NCBI GenBank assembly: GCA_041725935.1
Contig: JBGRQD010000003.1
Location: forward strand, 1-64,000
Direction: 5' to 3'
Source of the DNA: Marivita sp041725935
GTDB lineage: Bacteria; Pseudomonadota; Alphaproteobacteria; Rhodobacterales; Rhodobacteraceae
Length of the DNA: 64,000 nt
The notes below the pieces were generated by a model. The model saw only the letters and a list, made by a program, of their open reading frames with translations, did not search any database and had not been told where the DNA came from. The translations under genes were made by a program, and so were the position numbers. Shown here piece by piece: positions 25,290 to 32,985 of the stretch; position 1 is the stretch's first letter, and every line of letters begins with the position of its first letter.

Positions 25290-26056
25290 GTGACCCCCTG
25301 TGTCGCCAGTGCGCGGGTCAGCATGGTGTCGAGGATGCCTGCGAACCGGGCAACGCCTGCGGAGTCGGAAATCAGGTCGTTGCGCACTTCGACCATTACG
25401 TTCTGCACGTTGCGCGGGATCGCGTGTTCGCGCAGGGTGTGGGTGACGCCATCGGTCACCGAATAGGGCGCGTTCAGCCTTGCGTCCAAGCTGTCAGGTG
25501 CTTCGGCCAGCATCGCACGGGCCAGCCGGTCGTCCCTGTCATGCAGGAGGCCAAGTTCCACCTCGCGGAGCTGGCCGAACCAGACAGGCGTGAAGGAGTG
25601 GATGGTGACAAGGACCGGAGGCTCAGCAAATCCGTCAAGTGTGGCTTTCAGCAAAGTGCGGAAGGGATCATAAATTTCCGTAACCCGGGCCGCGCGGGCG
25701 GCGTCGGGCAGATCGACATTGCCGGGCACTTCCACCACTTCGGATTTTTCGGGGATCGCACCGGGCGCATTCGGGGGGCGGTTGCAGTCATAGACCAGCC
25801 GCGAGACACGCGATGCCACGAGCGGGGCGTTCAGCCGTTGCGACAAGGCAATCGCCAGATCAATCCCGCCAATATCCCATGCCGCATGGCTCTGGCGGTG
25901 TTCTGGGGCGACACCCAAATCCGCCAGTGTGGCTGGGATAAATGCGCTCGCATGTTCGCAGACAAGGCAGATCGGAGCGGTCCCGCGAGGGTTTGTCACC
26001 TCGGCAGCGGGCCCGTCACCGGGACGCAGAATCGTATGATCTTTGGCTGTGCTCAC
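25286..26056 (-). CDS. N-formylglutamate amidohydrolase-family hydrolase
   Basis: A 256-residue zinc amidohydrolase of the FGase family, related to HutG. LVCEHASAFIP holds the first metal ligands. HAAWDIGGIDLA and LVYDCNRPPNAPGA are the family's substrate blocks, and VTIHSFTPVWFG supplies another histidine. It is the first gene of the seven-gene operon and opens with GTG at 26056 without a strong ribosome site. No histidine-utilisation genes are nearby, so formylglutamate from histidine is unlikely. It may hydrolyse the gamma-glutamyl or N-acyl product of the pathway; that is inference. It is divergent from the RpiR regulator. Confidence 0.82.
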   Translation of the reverse strand: MSTAKDHTILRPGDGPAAEVTNPRGTAPICLVCEHASAFIPATLADLGVAPEHRQSHAAWDIGGIDLAIALSQRLNAPLVASRVSRLVYDCNRPPNAPGAIPEKSEVVEVPGNVDLPDAARAARVTEIYDPFRTLLKATLDGFAEPPVLVTIHSFTPVWFGQLREVELGLLHDRDDRLARAMLAEAPDSLDARLNAPYSVTDGVTHTLREHAIPRNVQNVMVEVRNDLISDSAGVARFAGILDTMLTRALATQGVT

Positions 26057-26129
26057 GGGGTCATTAGGGTTGGGGCACCAAGACCTGTCAAGATATTTTC
26101 GTTGATTATTGTACCAAGATGGCTACCAA

Positions 26130-26145
26130 TGTAGCGATTGCTACA
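26130..26145. promoter_or_regulatory. Candidate RpiR operator
   Basis: TGTAGC (26130-26135) and GCTACA (26140-26145) form a perfect inverted repeat with a 4-base spacer, 15 bases before the RpiR start and within the 103-base divergent promoter region. Upstream, GTACCAAGA and GGCTACCAA form further related half-sites. Position suggests autoregulation and control of the divergent operon; no binding data. Confidence 0.45.
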
Positions 26146-26159
26146 AAAGGCGTCAGGCG

Positions 26160-27026
26160 ATGGCAAAGCCCCCTTCGGTCAAGGACAAGCTGCATGAACA
26201 GGCCGGTGCGCTGACGCCTGCGGAACGGCAATTGTCGAGCGTTCTCATGCGCGATTACCCGGTGGGAGGGCTGCAATCCATCACCCGCATCGCCGAAGCT
26301 GCGGGGGTCTCGACGCCCACGGTGATCCGGCTTGCGCGCAAGCTTGGCTTTGACGGGTTTCCCGAATTGCAGGCCGCGATGCGCGATGAGGCGTCCGAGC
26401 AGTTCAAGACCCCCATCCGCAAACGCGACGGCTGGGGCGACACCAAGCCAGGATCGGCTGCGTTCACCGCCTTTGCCGAAGCGGTGTTCGACAATCTGAG
26501 CCGCACCATTGACCGGCTTGAGCCCGGGACGCTGGATGCCATCGCGGGGGTTCTGGCGGATCGGCAACGGCCGGTCTACCTGTCGGGTGGGCGGATCACG
26601 CGGTCGAACGCCGATTACTTCTATAACCACCTTCAGATCATCCGCCCCGGTGTGACGCTTCTGGGGGCGTCGCCGAATGTCTGGCCGCAATACATCCTCG
26701 ATATGGACCGCGCCTCTGTCCTGATCCTGTTCGACATCCGACGGTATGAGCGTGATCTCGAACGTCTGGCCGAACTCGCCAAGGAGCGCGGAGCGGCGAT
26801 CATCCTTTTTACCGATCAATGGGGGTCGCCGATTTCGGGGCTGGCCGACCACGTCGTCAATGCGATGATCGAAGTGCCGTCGAGTTGGGATTCGACCCTG
26901 GCCATTAACCTGATCATCGAGGCGCTGATCGCCGAGGTTCAGACCCGCGTGTCCGATACGGCGCGCGCCCGGATCGAAGCCTTGGAAGACATGTTCCGCT
27001 CGACCCGGATTTTCCGAAAGCCCTGA
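26160..27026 (+). CDS. RpiR/MurR-family transcriptional regulator
   Basis: A 288-residue regulator with an N-terminal helix-turn-helix of the RpiR type (LTPAERQLSSVLMRDYP, ITRIAEAAGVSTPTVIRLARKLGF). A C-terminal SIS domain follows (VYLSGGRITRSNADYFYNHL, AIILFTDQWGSPIS). SIS domains usually sense phosphosugars, but in roseobacters RpiR proteins also control TRAP and amine genes. The ATG at 26160 was chosen for the conserved start MAKPPSVKDKL. It is divergent from the FGase-TRAP-GS operon, which it most likely controls. Confidence 0.88.
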   Translation: MAKPPSVKDKLHEQAGALTPAERQLSSVLMRDYPVGGLQSITRIAEAAGVSTPTVIRLARKLGFDGFPELQAAMRDEASEQFKTPIRKRDGWGDTKPGSAAFTAFAEAVFDNLSRTIDRLEPGTLDAIAGVLADRQRPVYLSGGRITRSNADYFYNHLQIIRPGVTLLGASPNVWPQYILDMDRASVLILFDIRRYERDLERLAELAKERGAAIILFTDQWGSPISGLADHVVNAMIEVPSSWDSTLAINLIIEALIAEVQTRVSDTARARIEALEDMFRSTRIFRKP

Positions 27027-27060
27027 GCCTTCGGGTGCATGATGCGTTGACGCTTCACGG

Positions 27061-27111
27061 TGTTTCGGTTGACCGAAACATTGCGGCCCTGCGTCAAACC
27101 CCGAGATATTT
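27061..27111. terminator. Hairpin plus CCCCGAGATATTT motif between convergent genes
   Basis: TGTTTCGGT (27061-27069) pairs perfectly with ACCGAAACA (27072-27080). CCCCGAGATATTT follows at 27099-27111, the same core found at 9465-9477. It fills the 100-base gap between the convergent rpiR and eamA genes and probably ends at least one transcript, though the T-run is weak. Confidence 0.55.
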
Positions 27112-27126
27112 ACGAGACAGCGAAGA

Positions 27127-27954
27127 TCAGGACAGGGCGAGGATCATCACCCCGAGCGCCACGACGGAGGCGGCGACGAGGCGGCGGTTGGCTGGTCCTT
27201 CGCGCAGCCAGAAAACTCCGATCAGAGCGGCAAAGATCACCGAGGTTTCGCGCACTGCCGATACGATCCCGATGGGAGCGAGCGTCTTGGCGAACAAAGC
27301 CAGCGCATAGGCAAGGCCCGAAATCACGCCGCCGGACAACCCAAGGATCAATGCCCTGCCGCTTATCGCACGAGCCCTGTCAAACCGTGTTGCGATGACG
27401 AACACCGCAACAAAGATCTCGGCTGCGAACAGCCAGACGACATAGCCGATGGGCGTGCCCGAGACGCGGATGCCGATCCCGTCCACGACCGAATAGGCGG
27501 CAATGATCCCCGAAGTGACAAGAGCCGCGCCGACCCCGCGTTTGTCGGCATATTTGATCGCGGCAAGGATCAGGATGCCTGCCGACACGGTCAGAATGCC
27601 GATCCAGGCCCAGAGCGACAGGATTTCGTCGGCCCATATCATCGCGCCAAGGGCGACCATCACCGGGGCGGTGCCGCGCGCGATGGGATAGATCAGCGAC
27701 AGGTCACCAAAGCGGTAGGAGATGTTGAGGAAATAATAGTAGCCCCAGTGGATCACCGTCGAGGCGATGATAAACGGAAACGCCGCCGCAACGGGGACCG
27801 GGACGAAGGGCATCAACGCCAGTGCGGGAATGCAATGACCGGCAGCCACGAGGCCCAGCGTGATCGCCCGGTCGCTCGAGGTTTTGACCAGCGCATTCCA
27901 CAGTGCATGCAGAACTGCGGCCAACAGGACGATGGCAAGGACGGGCGCTGTCAC
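27127..27954 (-). CDS. EamA-family (DMT) membrane transporter
   Basis: A 275-residue drug/metabolite transporter with ten predicted helices in two EamA repeats. The first repeat starts LLAAVLHALWNALVKTSSDR, and IYPIARGTAPVMVALGA is the conserved end of the repeat. SAVRETSVIFAALIGVFWLRE is the matching block of the second. It lies 52 bases after phnY on the same strand and is the last gene of the aminoethylphosphonate operon. It could carry 2-aminoethylphosphonate or export a product such as phosphonoacetate or acetate. Direction and substrate are unknown. Confidence 0.82.
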   Translation of the reverse strand: MTAPVLAIVLLAAVLHALWNALVKTSSDRAITLGLVAAGHCIPALALMPFVPVPVAAAFPFIIASTVIHWGYYYFLNISYRFGDLSLIYPIARGTAPVMVALGAMIWADEILSLWAWIGILTVSAGILILAAIKYADKRGVGAALVTSGIIAAYSVVDGIGIRVSGTPIGYVVWLFAAEIFVAVFVIATRFDRARAISGRALILGLSGGVISGLAYALALFAKTLAPIGIVSAVRETSVIFAALIGVFWLREGPANRRLVAASVVALGVMILALS

Positions 27955-28006
27955 GCGTCCACGGCTCTTTGTGCAGTCACGCCGACGGCCCCAAGTCCGG
28001 CATTGT

Positions 28007-29446
28007 TCACGGCCAAGGCAGGGAGTAGGTCTTGACGTTGGTGAAGAACTTCATCGCTTCGATGACACCTTCCTTCACGCCATTGCCGCTGTCCTTGATG
28101 CCACCGAAGGGCGACATCTCGATCCGGTAACCGGGTTGTTCCCAGATGTTGCAGGTGCCGACATCGAGCCCATTGATATACGCAATCGCCCGGTTCAGGT
28201 CGTTGGTGCAGACCCCCGAGGACAGACCAAAGGCGGTGCTGTTCGAAATGCGCATCACCTCTGTGTCGTCGTCAGGCACGCGCACGATGGGGATGATGGG
28301 TCCGAAGGTTTCCTGCATCACCAATTCGCTGTCATGCGGCACATGATCGACCACGATTGGGGGGAGCAGCGCGCCCTTGCGTTCGGGGTGGTAAAGGATC
28401 TTTGCGCCCTGTTCAGCGGCCATCAGAACGCGCTTTTCGAAAAGCTCTGCGGCCTGGGCATGGATCACGCAGCCCAGTTGCGTTTCAGGATCCTGCGGGT
28501 CGCCGAATTTGATCTTCTTCGCCTTCTCGACCACCAGTGGCACGAACCTGTCGGCGATGCTTTCCTGCACGAGGATGCGCTTGATCGCGGTGCAACGCTG
28601 GCCGGAATTGCCGGTGGCACCCGCAACGGCGATGGTCGCTGCCTTGTCGAGATCGGCATCGCTCAGATCGTTGCAGACGATCAGCGGATCGTTCCCGCCC
28701 AGTTCCAGTGCGGTGCGCTTGTAGCCCGCCTTGGTCGCGATCATCTTGCCCACAGGCACACCGCCTGTGAAGGTGATGATATCAATGTTCTCGTTGGTGA
28801 TCATCTCGTCGCCGATATCGGCGGGCATGCCGGTCACGACCTGGAACATCTCGGGCGGCAGGCCCGCTTCGTAGAGGATATCGGCGAGGGTCAGCGCCGT
28901 CAGCGGCGTGAGTTCGGTCGGCTTGCACACCATGCAATTGTTGGTGGCAATCGACGGCGCGATCTTGTGGCTGACCATGTTGAGCGGGTGATTGAACGGG
29001 GTGATCGCGCTGATGGCGCGCACGGGTTCGCGCATGGTGAAGATCTTGCGCGCCTTGCCGTTGTGGGTCAGGTCACACGAGAACACCTCGCCATCGTCCT
29101 TGAGCGCTTCGGCGGCGGCGAATTGGTAGACATCCTGCGCGCGCTTGGTCTCGTAGATCGCGTGCTGGTGGCAGATGCCCAGTTCCAGCACCAGCCATTT
29201 CGCGAGGTATTCGCGTTTTTCGCCGATGAGTTCGCCCGCGCGTTGGAGGATCTGGCTGCGTTCGTAGCGGGTGAGTTTCGACTGATAGTTCGCTGCAATC
29301 TCGAACGCGCGGCGCGCGTGTTCGGCGGTGCCCATCGGGACGGTGCCGATCACTTCGTTCGTGTAGGGGTAGCGGACTTCGAGCCGTGCGTCGGTGTCGA
29401 CCCGTTCGCCGCCGATCCGCATCTGTTCGTGGCGGATTTCAGTCAT
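28007..29446 (-). CDS. phnY: Phosphonoacetaldehyde dehydrogenase
   Basis: A 479-residue aldehyde dehydrogenase that oxidises phosphonoacetaldehyde to phosphonoacetate with NAD+. Standard ALDH residues are present: TPFNHPLNMVSHK (cofactor Asn), ALELGGNDP (glutamate) and NSGQRCTAIKRILV (catalytic cysteine). In isolation it would be called a generic ALDH. Its place directly after phosphonoacetate hydrolase, with a four-base overlap (29443-29446), and near phnW identifies it as PhnY of the oxidative 2-aminoethylphosphonate pathway. It differs from the hydrolytic PhnX route, since no phosphonatase gene is present. Confidence 0.92.
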   Translation of the reverse strand: MTEIRHEQMRIGGERVDTDARLEVRYPYTNEVIGTVPMGTAEHARRAFEIAANYQSKLTRYERSQILQRAGELIGEKREYLAKWLVLELGICHQHAIYETKRAQDVYQFAAAEALKDDGEVFSCDLTHNGKARKIFTMREPVRAISAITPFNHPLNMVSHKIAPSIATNNCMVCKPTELTPLTALTLADILYEAGLPPEMFQVVTGMPADIGDEMITNENIDIITFTGGVPVGKMIATKAGYKRTALELGGNDPLIVCNDLSDADLDKAATIAVAGATGNSGQRCTAIKRILVQESIADRFVPLVVEKAKKIKFGDPQDPETQLGCVIHAQAAELFEKRVLMAAEQGAKILYHPERKGALLPPIVVDHVPHDSELVMQETFGPIIPIVRVPDDDTEVMRISNSTAFGLSSGVCTNDLNRAIAYINGLDVGTCNIWEQPGYRIEMSPFGGIKDSGNGVKEGVIEAMKFFTNVKTYSLPWP

Positions 29447-30702
29447 GCGGTCACCTCTTCAAGTGCTGCGGCGGTCGTTGCGTAGAAGAACGCGTCGAAG
29501 TTCCGCAGGGTCGGTGCGTCGGGCAGGTCGATCTTGCGGTTCACGATGAACGGCACCTCTTGTTCGGTCAGACCACCATGCGACCGCAGCGGTTCTTTCA
29601 GGGCTGCAAGGTCATGCCGGTGGGCGCTGGTGCCGATGGTCATGTTCTCTGTCGAGACCATGACGATGTCGCCGATGCGGTCGGCGGGCAGTTCGTATTT
29701 CTGGACGGCTGTCGCTTTGTCCACAACTTCGAGCATTTCCGGAAGCGCGCGCAGGCGGGCTATGATATCGGCATGATCCGCGCCAGTGGGCAGGTAGGCC
29801 GTGGCAAATGATCCCAGCGCGCCGTGGTGTACGACGTAAGGGTCGGTGATCGGCAGGATAACACGTGCCGCAGCCTCACCCAGCCAATCGTCGAGCAGGT
29901 CCTGCACGTAGATCACCGCTGGATCGCCATTGGCGTCGTGCTTGGGCTTCATGCCGTGATCAGCCGTCACAACAATGGCGGCGCCCATAGCGTCGAGTTC
30001 GGTCAGATAGCGGTCGAACATCGCGTAGAAGTCCTTGGCGCCCTGTTCGTCGGGGGCGAACTTGTGCTGGATGTAGTCGGTCGTGGACAGGTACATCACG
30101 TCCGGTTTCCACTCCTTCAGGAGCTTTACACCCGCGGCGAAGACGAATTCCGACAGGTCGGCGGAATAGACCTCGGGCACTGGCATCCCGAGCCAATCGC
30201 TGGCCATGTCGATACCGTGCTCGGCTTTGGTGGTGTCGCCGGAGCGTTCCGAGGAAAACGCGATGGCGCGGTCTTCGTCGAACTTCAAACCCGCCCCAAG
30301 AAGCGCCCGCAGCTTGTCCTTGGCGGTGACGACGGCGACCCGCGCACCGGCCTCGTAGAACTTGGAGAACACGGTCGGCGCACGCAGGAAGCGGACGTCG
30401 TTCATCATCACCTCTTCACCGGTTTCCGGCTCATACAGGAAGTTGCCGCATATGCCGTGAACGGCGGGTGGGCGGCCCGTGGCGATGCTCATGTTGTTGG
30501 GATTGGTGAAGGACGGGATCACCGAATGGGCCAGACGGTCTGTCCCGGTTTCGCGGATGCGTTCGAGTGTCGGCATCAGCCCTTCGGCAATCGCCACCTC
30601 GAGGTATTCCGGCTCGCAGCCATCCAGACAGATCGCGATCGCGCAGGTTTTGGGCGCGGGGTAGGTGCGGTCATTGGCGACCACGGGGCTCTTAATCGGC
30701 AT
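29443..30702 (-). CDS. phnA: Phosphonoacetate hydrolase
   Basis: It cleaves the C-P bond of phosphonoacetate to acetate and phosphate, so the pathway yields usable phosphate. The 419-residue enzyme belongs to the alkaline phosphatase superfamily. CLDGCEPEY holds metal ligand Asp27, and SFTNPNNMS contains the nucleophile Thr66, equivalent to the threonine of the Sinorhizobium enzyme. VTADHGMKPK provides the second Asp-His metal pair, and a histidine near the C-terminus in GTSAHRHDL completes it. It lies ten bases downstream of phnW and overlaps phnY. Confidence 0.95.
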   Translation of the reverse strand: MPIKSPVVANDRTYPAPKTCAIAICLDGCEPEYLEVAIAEGLMPTLERIRETGTDRLAHSVIPSFTNPNNMSIATGRPPAVHGICGNFLYEPETGEEVMMNDVRFLRAPTVFSKFYEAGARVAVVTAKDKLRALLGAGLKFDEDRAIAFSSERSGDTTKAEHGIDMASDWLGMPVPEVYSADLSEFVFAAGVKLLKEWKPDVMYLSTTDYIQHKFAPDEQGAKDFYAMFDRYLTELDAMGAAIVVTADHGMKPKHDANGDPAVIYVQDLLDDWLGEAAARVILPITDPYVVHHGALGSFATAYLPTGADHADIIARLRALPEMLEVVDKATAVQKYELPADRIGDIVMVSTENMTIGTSAHRHDLAALKEPLRSHGGLTEQEVPFIVNRKIDLPDAPTLRNFDAFFYATTAAALEEVTA

Positions 30703-30712
30703 ATCTCTTCCT

Positions 30713-31945
30713 TCAGGCGGCGAGTTTCTTGCGTTCTTCCAAGGCAGCGGCGGGCGGAGCCGCGCTGCTTACGTTCATGTCAGTCAGGGCATCGCGCGCG
30801 GCGTCCACCACGCGGCGCATCACGTGTTCATCCATTTGCCCGATCACTCCGATACGGAAAGACTCCACCACGGTCAGCTTGCCGGGATAGATGATGAAGC
30901 CTCGTGCCTTCATCGCTTCATAGAAGGCCTGAAAGCTGAAGTTCGGATCGGCGGGGCAGAAAAAGGTCACGATGATCGGGCTGAGCCAGCGGTCTGCCAG
31001 CAATGTCTCGAAGCCCAGATCGCGCATGCCGGCCACCACCGCGTCGCGGTTGCGGGTATACCGCGCGCCACGGGCGGGCACACCGCCTTCGGCTTCGTGC
31101 AGGTCCAGCGCTTTGAGGAAAGCCGCAACCACATGAGTCGGGGGCGTGAACCGCCACTGGCCAGTTTTCTCCATCGTCGCCCATTGGGCATGCACATCGA
31201 GCGACAGGGAGTGGGAATTGCCCTTGGAGGCTTCGATCTCGTCCTTGCGGGCAACGACAAATCCGAAGCCGGGCACACCTTCGATGCATTTGTTGGCCGA
31301 GGACACGAAGGCGGTGCAGTTCAACGCGACCGGATCGAGCGGCAGGGCGCCGAAGGCTGACATGCTGTCGATAAGAAGCTTGCGCCCCGCGGCCTGCGTC
31401 GCCTGCGCGATTTCCTCGACCGGGTTCAGGATGCCGCTGGAGGTTTCGCAATGGATCGCCAGCACATGGGTGATGGCAGGATCACCCGCGAGGATCGCAG
31501 CAACCTCGTCCCCGCGCGGGGGCAGGTAATCGCCCTTGTCCAGAAGGTGACAGGCGCGGCCAAGATACTCCAGCGTTTGCGCCGCGCGCAGCCCGTAGGC
31601 TCCATTGGCGAGCACAAGAACCTTGCCATTGCGGGGCACGAAACTGCCCAGCATCGCCTCGACGCAATAGCTGCCCGAGCCCTGGATGGGCACGCAATCA
31701 TAGGTCTCTGCGCCGTCGCCGATCAGCGCCAGAAGGCGGGACCTAAGCGTGCGCGTCATGGCGCGAAAATCATCGTCCCAACTGCCCCAGTCCCGCAGCA
31801 TCGCCTGCTTGACGGCATAGGCCGTGGTCAGCGGGCCGGGCGTGAGCAGGTAGGGTTCACCAAGTTCAGGAGCGGGCAGGGGCGTGGCGGGCATGGCACG
31901 GTTCCATAGGAGGTCTGCCATCGGATATGCGATGCTGCCTGACAT
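30713..31945 (-). CDS. phnW: 2-Aminoethylphosphonate:pyruvate aminotransferase
   Basis: It converts 2-aminoethylphosphonate and pyruvate to phosphonoacetaldehyde and alanine. It is a fold-type I PLP enzyme, about 410 residues here. The hallmark YLLTPGPLTT is followed by RDWGSWDDDF, then IQGSGSYCVEAML, LLIDSMSAFG (PLP-binding Asp) and SSANKCIEGVPGF (PLP lysine). Possible starts are 31945, 31921 and 31894; none has a good ribosome site, and family members usually begin close to the LLTPGPL block, so the real start may be the latest. It is the first gene of phnW-phnA-phnY-eamA. Confidence 0.92.
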   Translation of the reverse strand: MSGSIAYPMADLLWNRAMPATPLPAPELGEPYLLTPGPLTTAYAVKQAMLRDWGSWDDDFRAMTRTLRSRLLALIGDGAETYDCVPIQGSGSYCVEAMLGSFVPRNGKVLVLANGAYGLRAAQTLEYLGRACHLLDKGDYLPPRGDEVAAILAGDPAITHVLAIHCETSSGILNPVEEIAQATQAAGRKLLIDSMSAFGALPLDPVALNCTAFVSSANKCIEGVPGFGFVVARKDEIEASKGNSHSLSLDVHAQWATMEKTGQWRFTPPTHVVAAFLKALDLHEAEGGVPARGARYTRNRDAVVAGMRDLGFETLLADRWLSPIIVTFFCPADPNFSFQAFYEAMKARGFIIYPGKLTVVESFRIGVIGQMDEHVMRRVVDAARDALTDMNVSSAAPPAAALEERKKLAA

Positions 31946-31958
31946 ATGTAAAATCTTT

Positions 31959-31979
31959 GTTTTGTATTGATTGATAGGT
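31959..31979. promoter_or_regulatory. Candidate regulator site in the phnW-lysR divergent promoter
   Basis: GTTTTGTAT at 31959-31967 is followed by ATAGGT at 31974-31979. The same two elements recur, as GTTTTGTAT then AGGT, on the other strand at 32917-32928 before the sulfatase-like gene. Only 70 bases separate phnW and the LysR gene, so this is the expected binding region for that regulator. Inferred from the repeat. Confidence 0.45.
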
Positions 31980-32015
31980 TAGGCTTATAGCGGCTGACCA
32001 GAACACGAGGGCAAG

Positions 32016-32894
32016 ATGCGCTATAGCCAGTTACGCGCCTTTCATCATGTCGCCCTGCATGGCGGATTTTCTCGTGCCGCGCGCGCTTTGAACATTTCGC
32101 AGCCTTCGGTGTCGGACCAGGTGCGGCAGCTCGAACAGCGGCATGATGTACTGTTGTTCACACGCGAAGCGCGGCAGGTGCGCATGACCGATGCCGGAGA
32201 GGCGCTGTTCCGGCTCACGAGCGAGATGTTCGAGGTTGAAGAGCGTATTGGGGCGTTGTTCGATGAAAACCGTGCGGCTTTGTCCGGGCATCTGCGGATC
32301 ATGGCGGATTCCGCGATGCATATCACAGAGGCCGTGCGCCTGTTCCGCGAAGCCAGCCCCGAAGTGTTCGTGACCATCCGCACCGGCAATACCGAGGATC
32401 TGTTGCGCCGCTTGCGGAATTACGAGGCCGAAATCGGGGTGGTCGGCAATACGGTCTCTGCCCCCGATCTGGATAGCATCGACCTTGGGCGCACGCCGAT
32501 CCTGGCGCTTGTGGCCAAGGGATATCTGCCGCAGGGCACACGCAAGCTGCGGTTTCGCGATCTTGCGCAATATCCTTTGATCTACCGCGAAGTGGGGTCG
32601 CGCACCCGTGCGCAGGTCGAAGAAGAGGCGGGGCGCCTGAAGCTGTCGCTGACGCCGGCGATCGAGGTTGAGGGCCGCGAGGCCATGCGCGAGGTTGTGG
32701 CATCCGGCGCGGGCATCGGCTTCATCAGCGAAGCCGAGTTCGGGCATGACCGGCGGCTCAAGGCCATTCCTTTCGAGGATGTCGATATCGGCATGCCGGA
32801 ATCGCTGGTGACGCTGTCTGCGCGCCGCGACGTGCCGTTGATCCGGGGCTTTGTGAAAGCTGTGCAGAAGACACTCGTATCAAGCGTGGTGTGA
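32016..32894 (+). CDS. LysR-family regulator of the phosphonate genes
   Basis: A 292-residue LysR protein. The N-terminal helix-turn-helix is RYSQLRAFHHVALHGGFSRAARALNISQPSVSDQVRQLE in part, followed by LLFTREARQVRMTDAGE. The effector domain includes GHLRIMADSAMHITEAVRLF and VVASGAGIGFISEAEFG. It is divergent from phnW (70 bases) and followed by the phosphonate-ester-hydrolase-like gene, so it sits centrally between the two phosphonate operons. LysR regulators of 2-aminoethylphosphonate use are known; they permit expression even when phosphate is plentiful. The effector is probably 2-aminoethylphosphonate (inference). Confidence 0.87.
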   Translation: MRYSQLRAFHHVALHGGFSRAARALNISQPSVSDQVRQLEQRHDVLLFTREARQVRMTDAGEALFRLTSEMFEVEERIGALFDENRAALSGHLRIMADSAMHITEAVRLFREASPEVFVTIRTGNTEDLLRRLRNYEAEIGVVGNTVSAPDLDSIDLGRTPILALVAKGYLPQGTRKLRFRDLAQYPLIYREVGSRTRAQVEEEAGRLKLSLTPAIEVEGREAMREVVASGAGIGFISEAEFGHDRRLKAIPFEDVDIGMPESLVTLSARRDVPLIRGFVKAVQKTLVSSVV

Positions 32895-32898
32895 TTGG

Positions 32899-32928
32899 AT
32901 AGGTTTTACCTATGGACCTATACAAAAC
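32899..32928. promoter_or_regulatory. Candidate regulator site upstream of the hydrolase gene
   Basis: ATAGGT (32899-32904) and ACCTAT (32908-32913) form a perfect inverted repeat with a TTT spacer. Immediately beyond it, ACCTATACAAAAC (32916-32928) reads on the minus strand as GTTTTGTATAGGT. A further ATAGGT lies at 32946-32951. The shared words with the phnW promoter suggest that the same LysR regulator acts at both places. Confidence 0.45.
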
Positions 32929-32985
32929 ACGGGTCTTTACAGATGATAGGTGCTTGGCATGATTGAATGAATTTTGGGATGTCTT

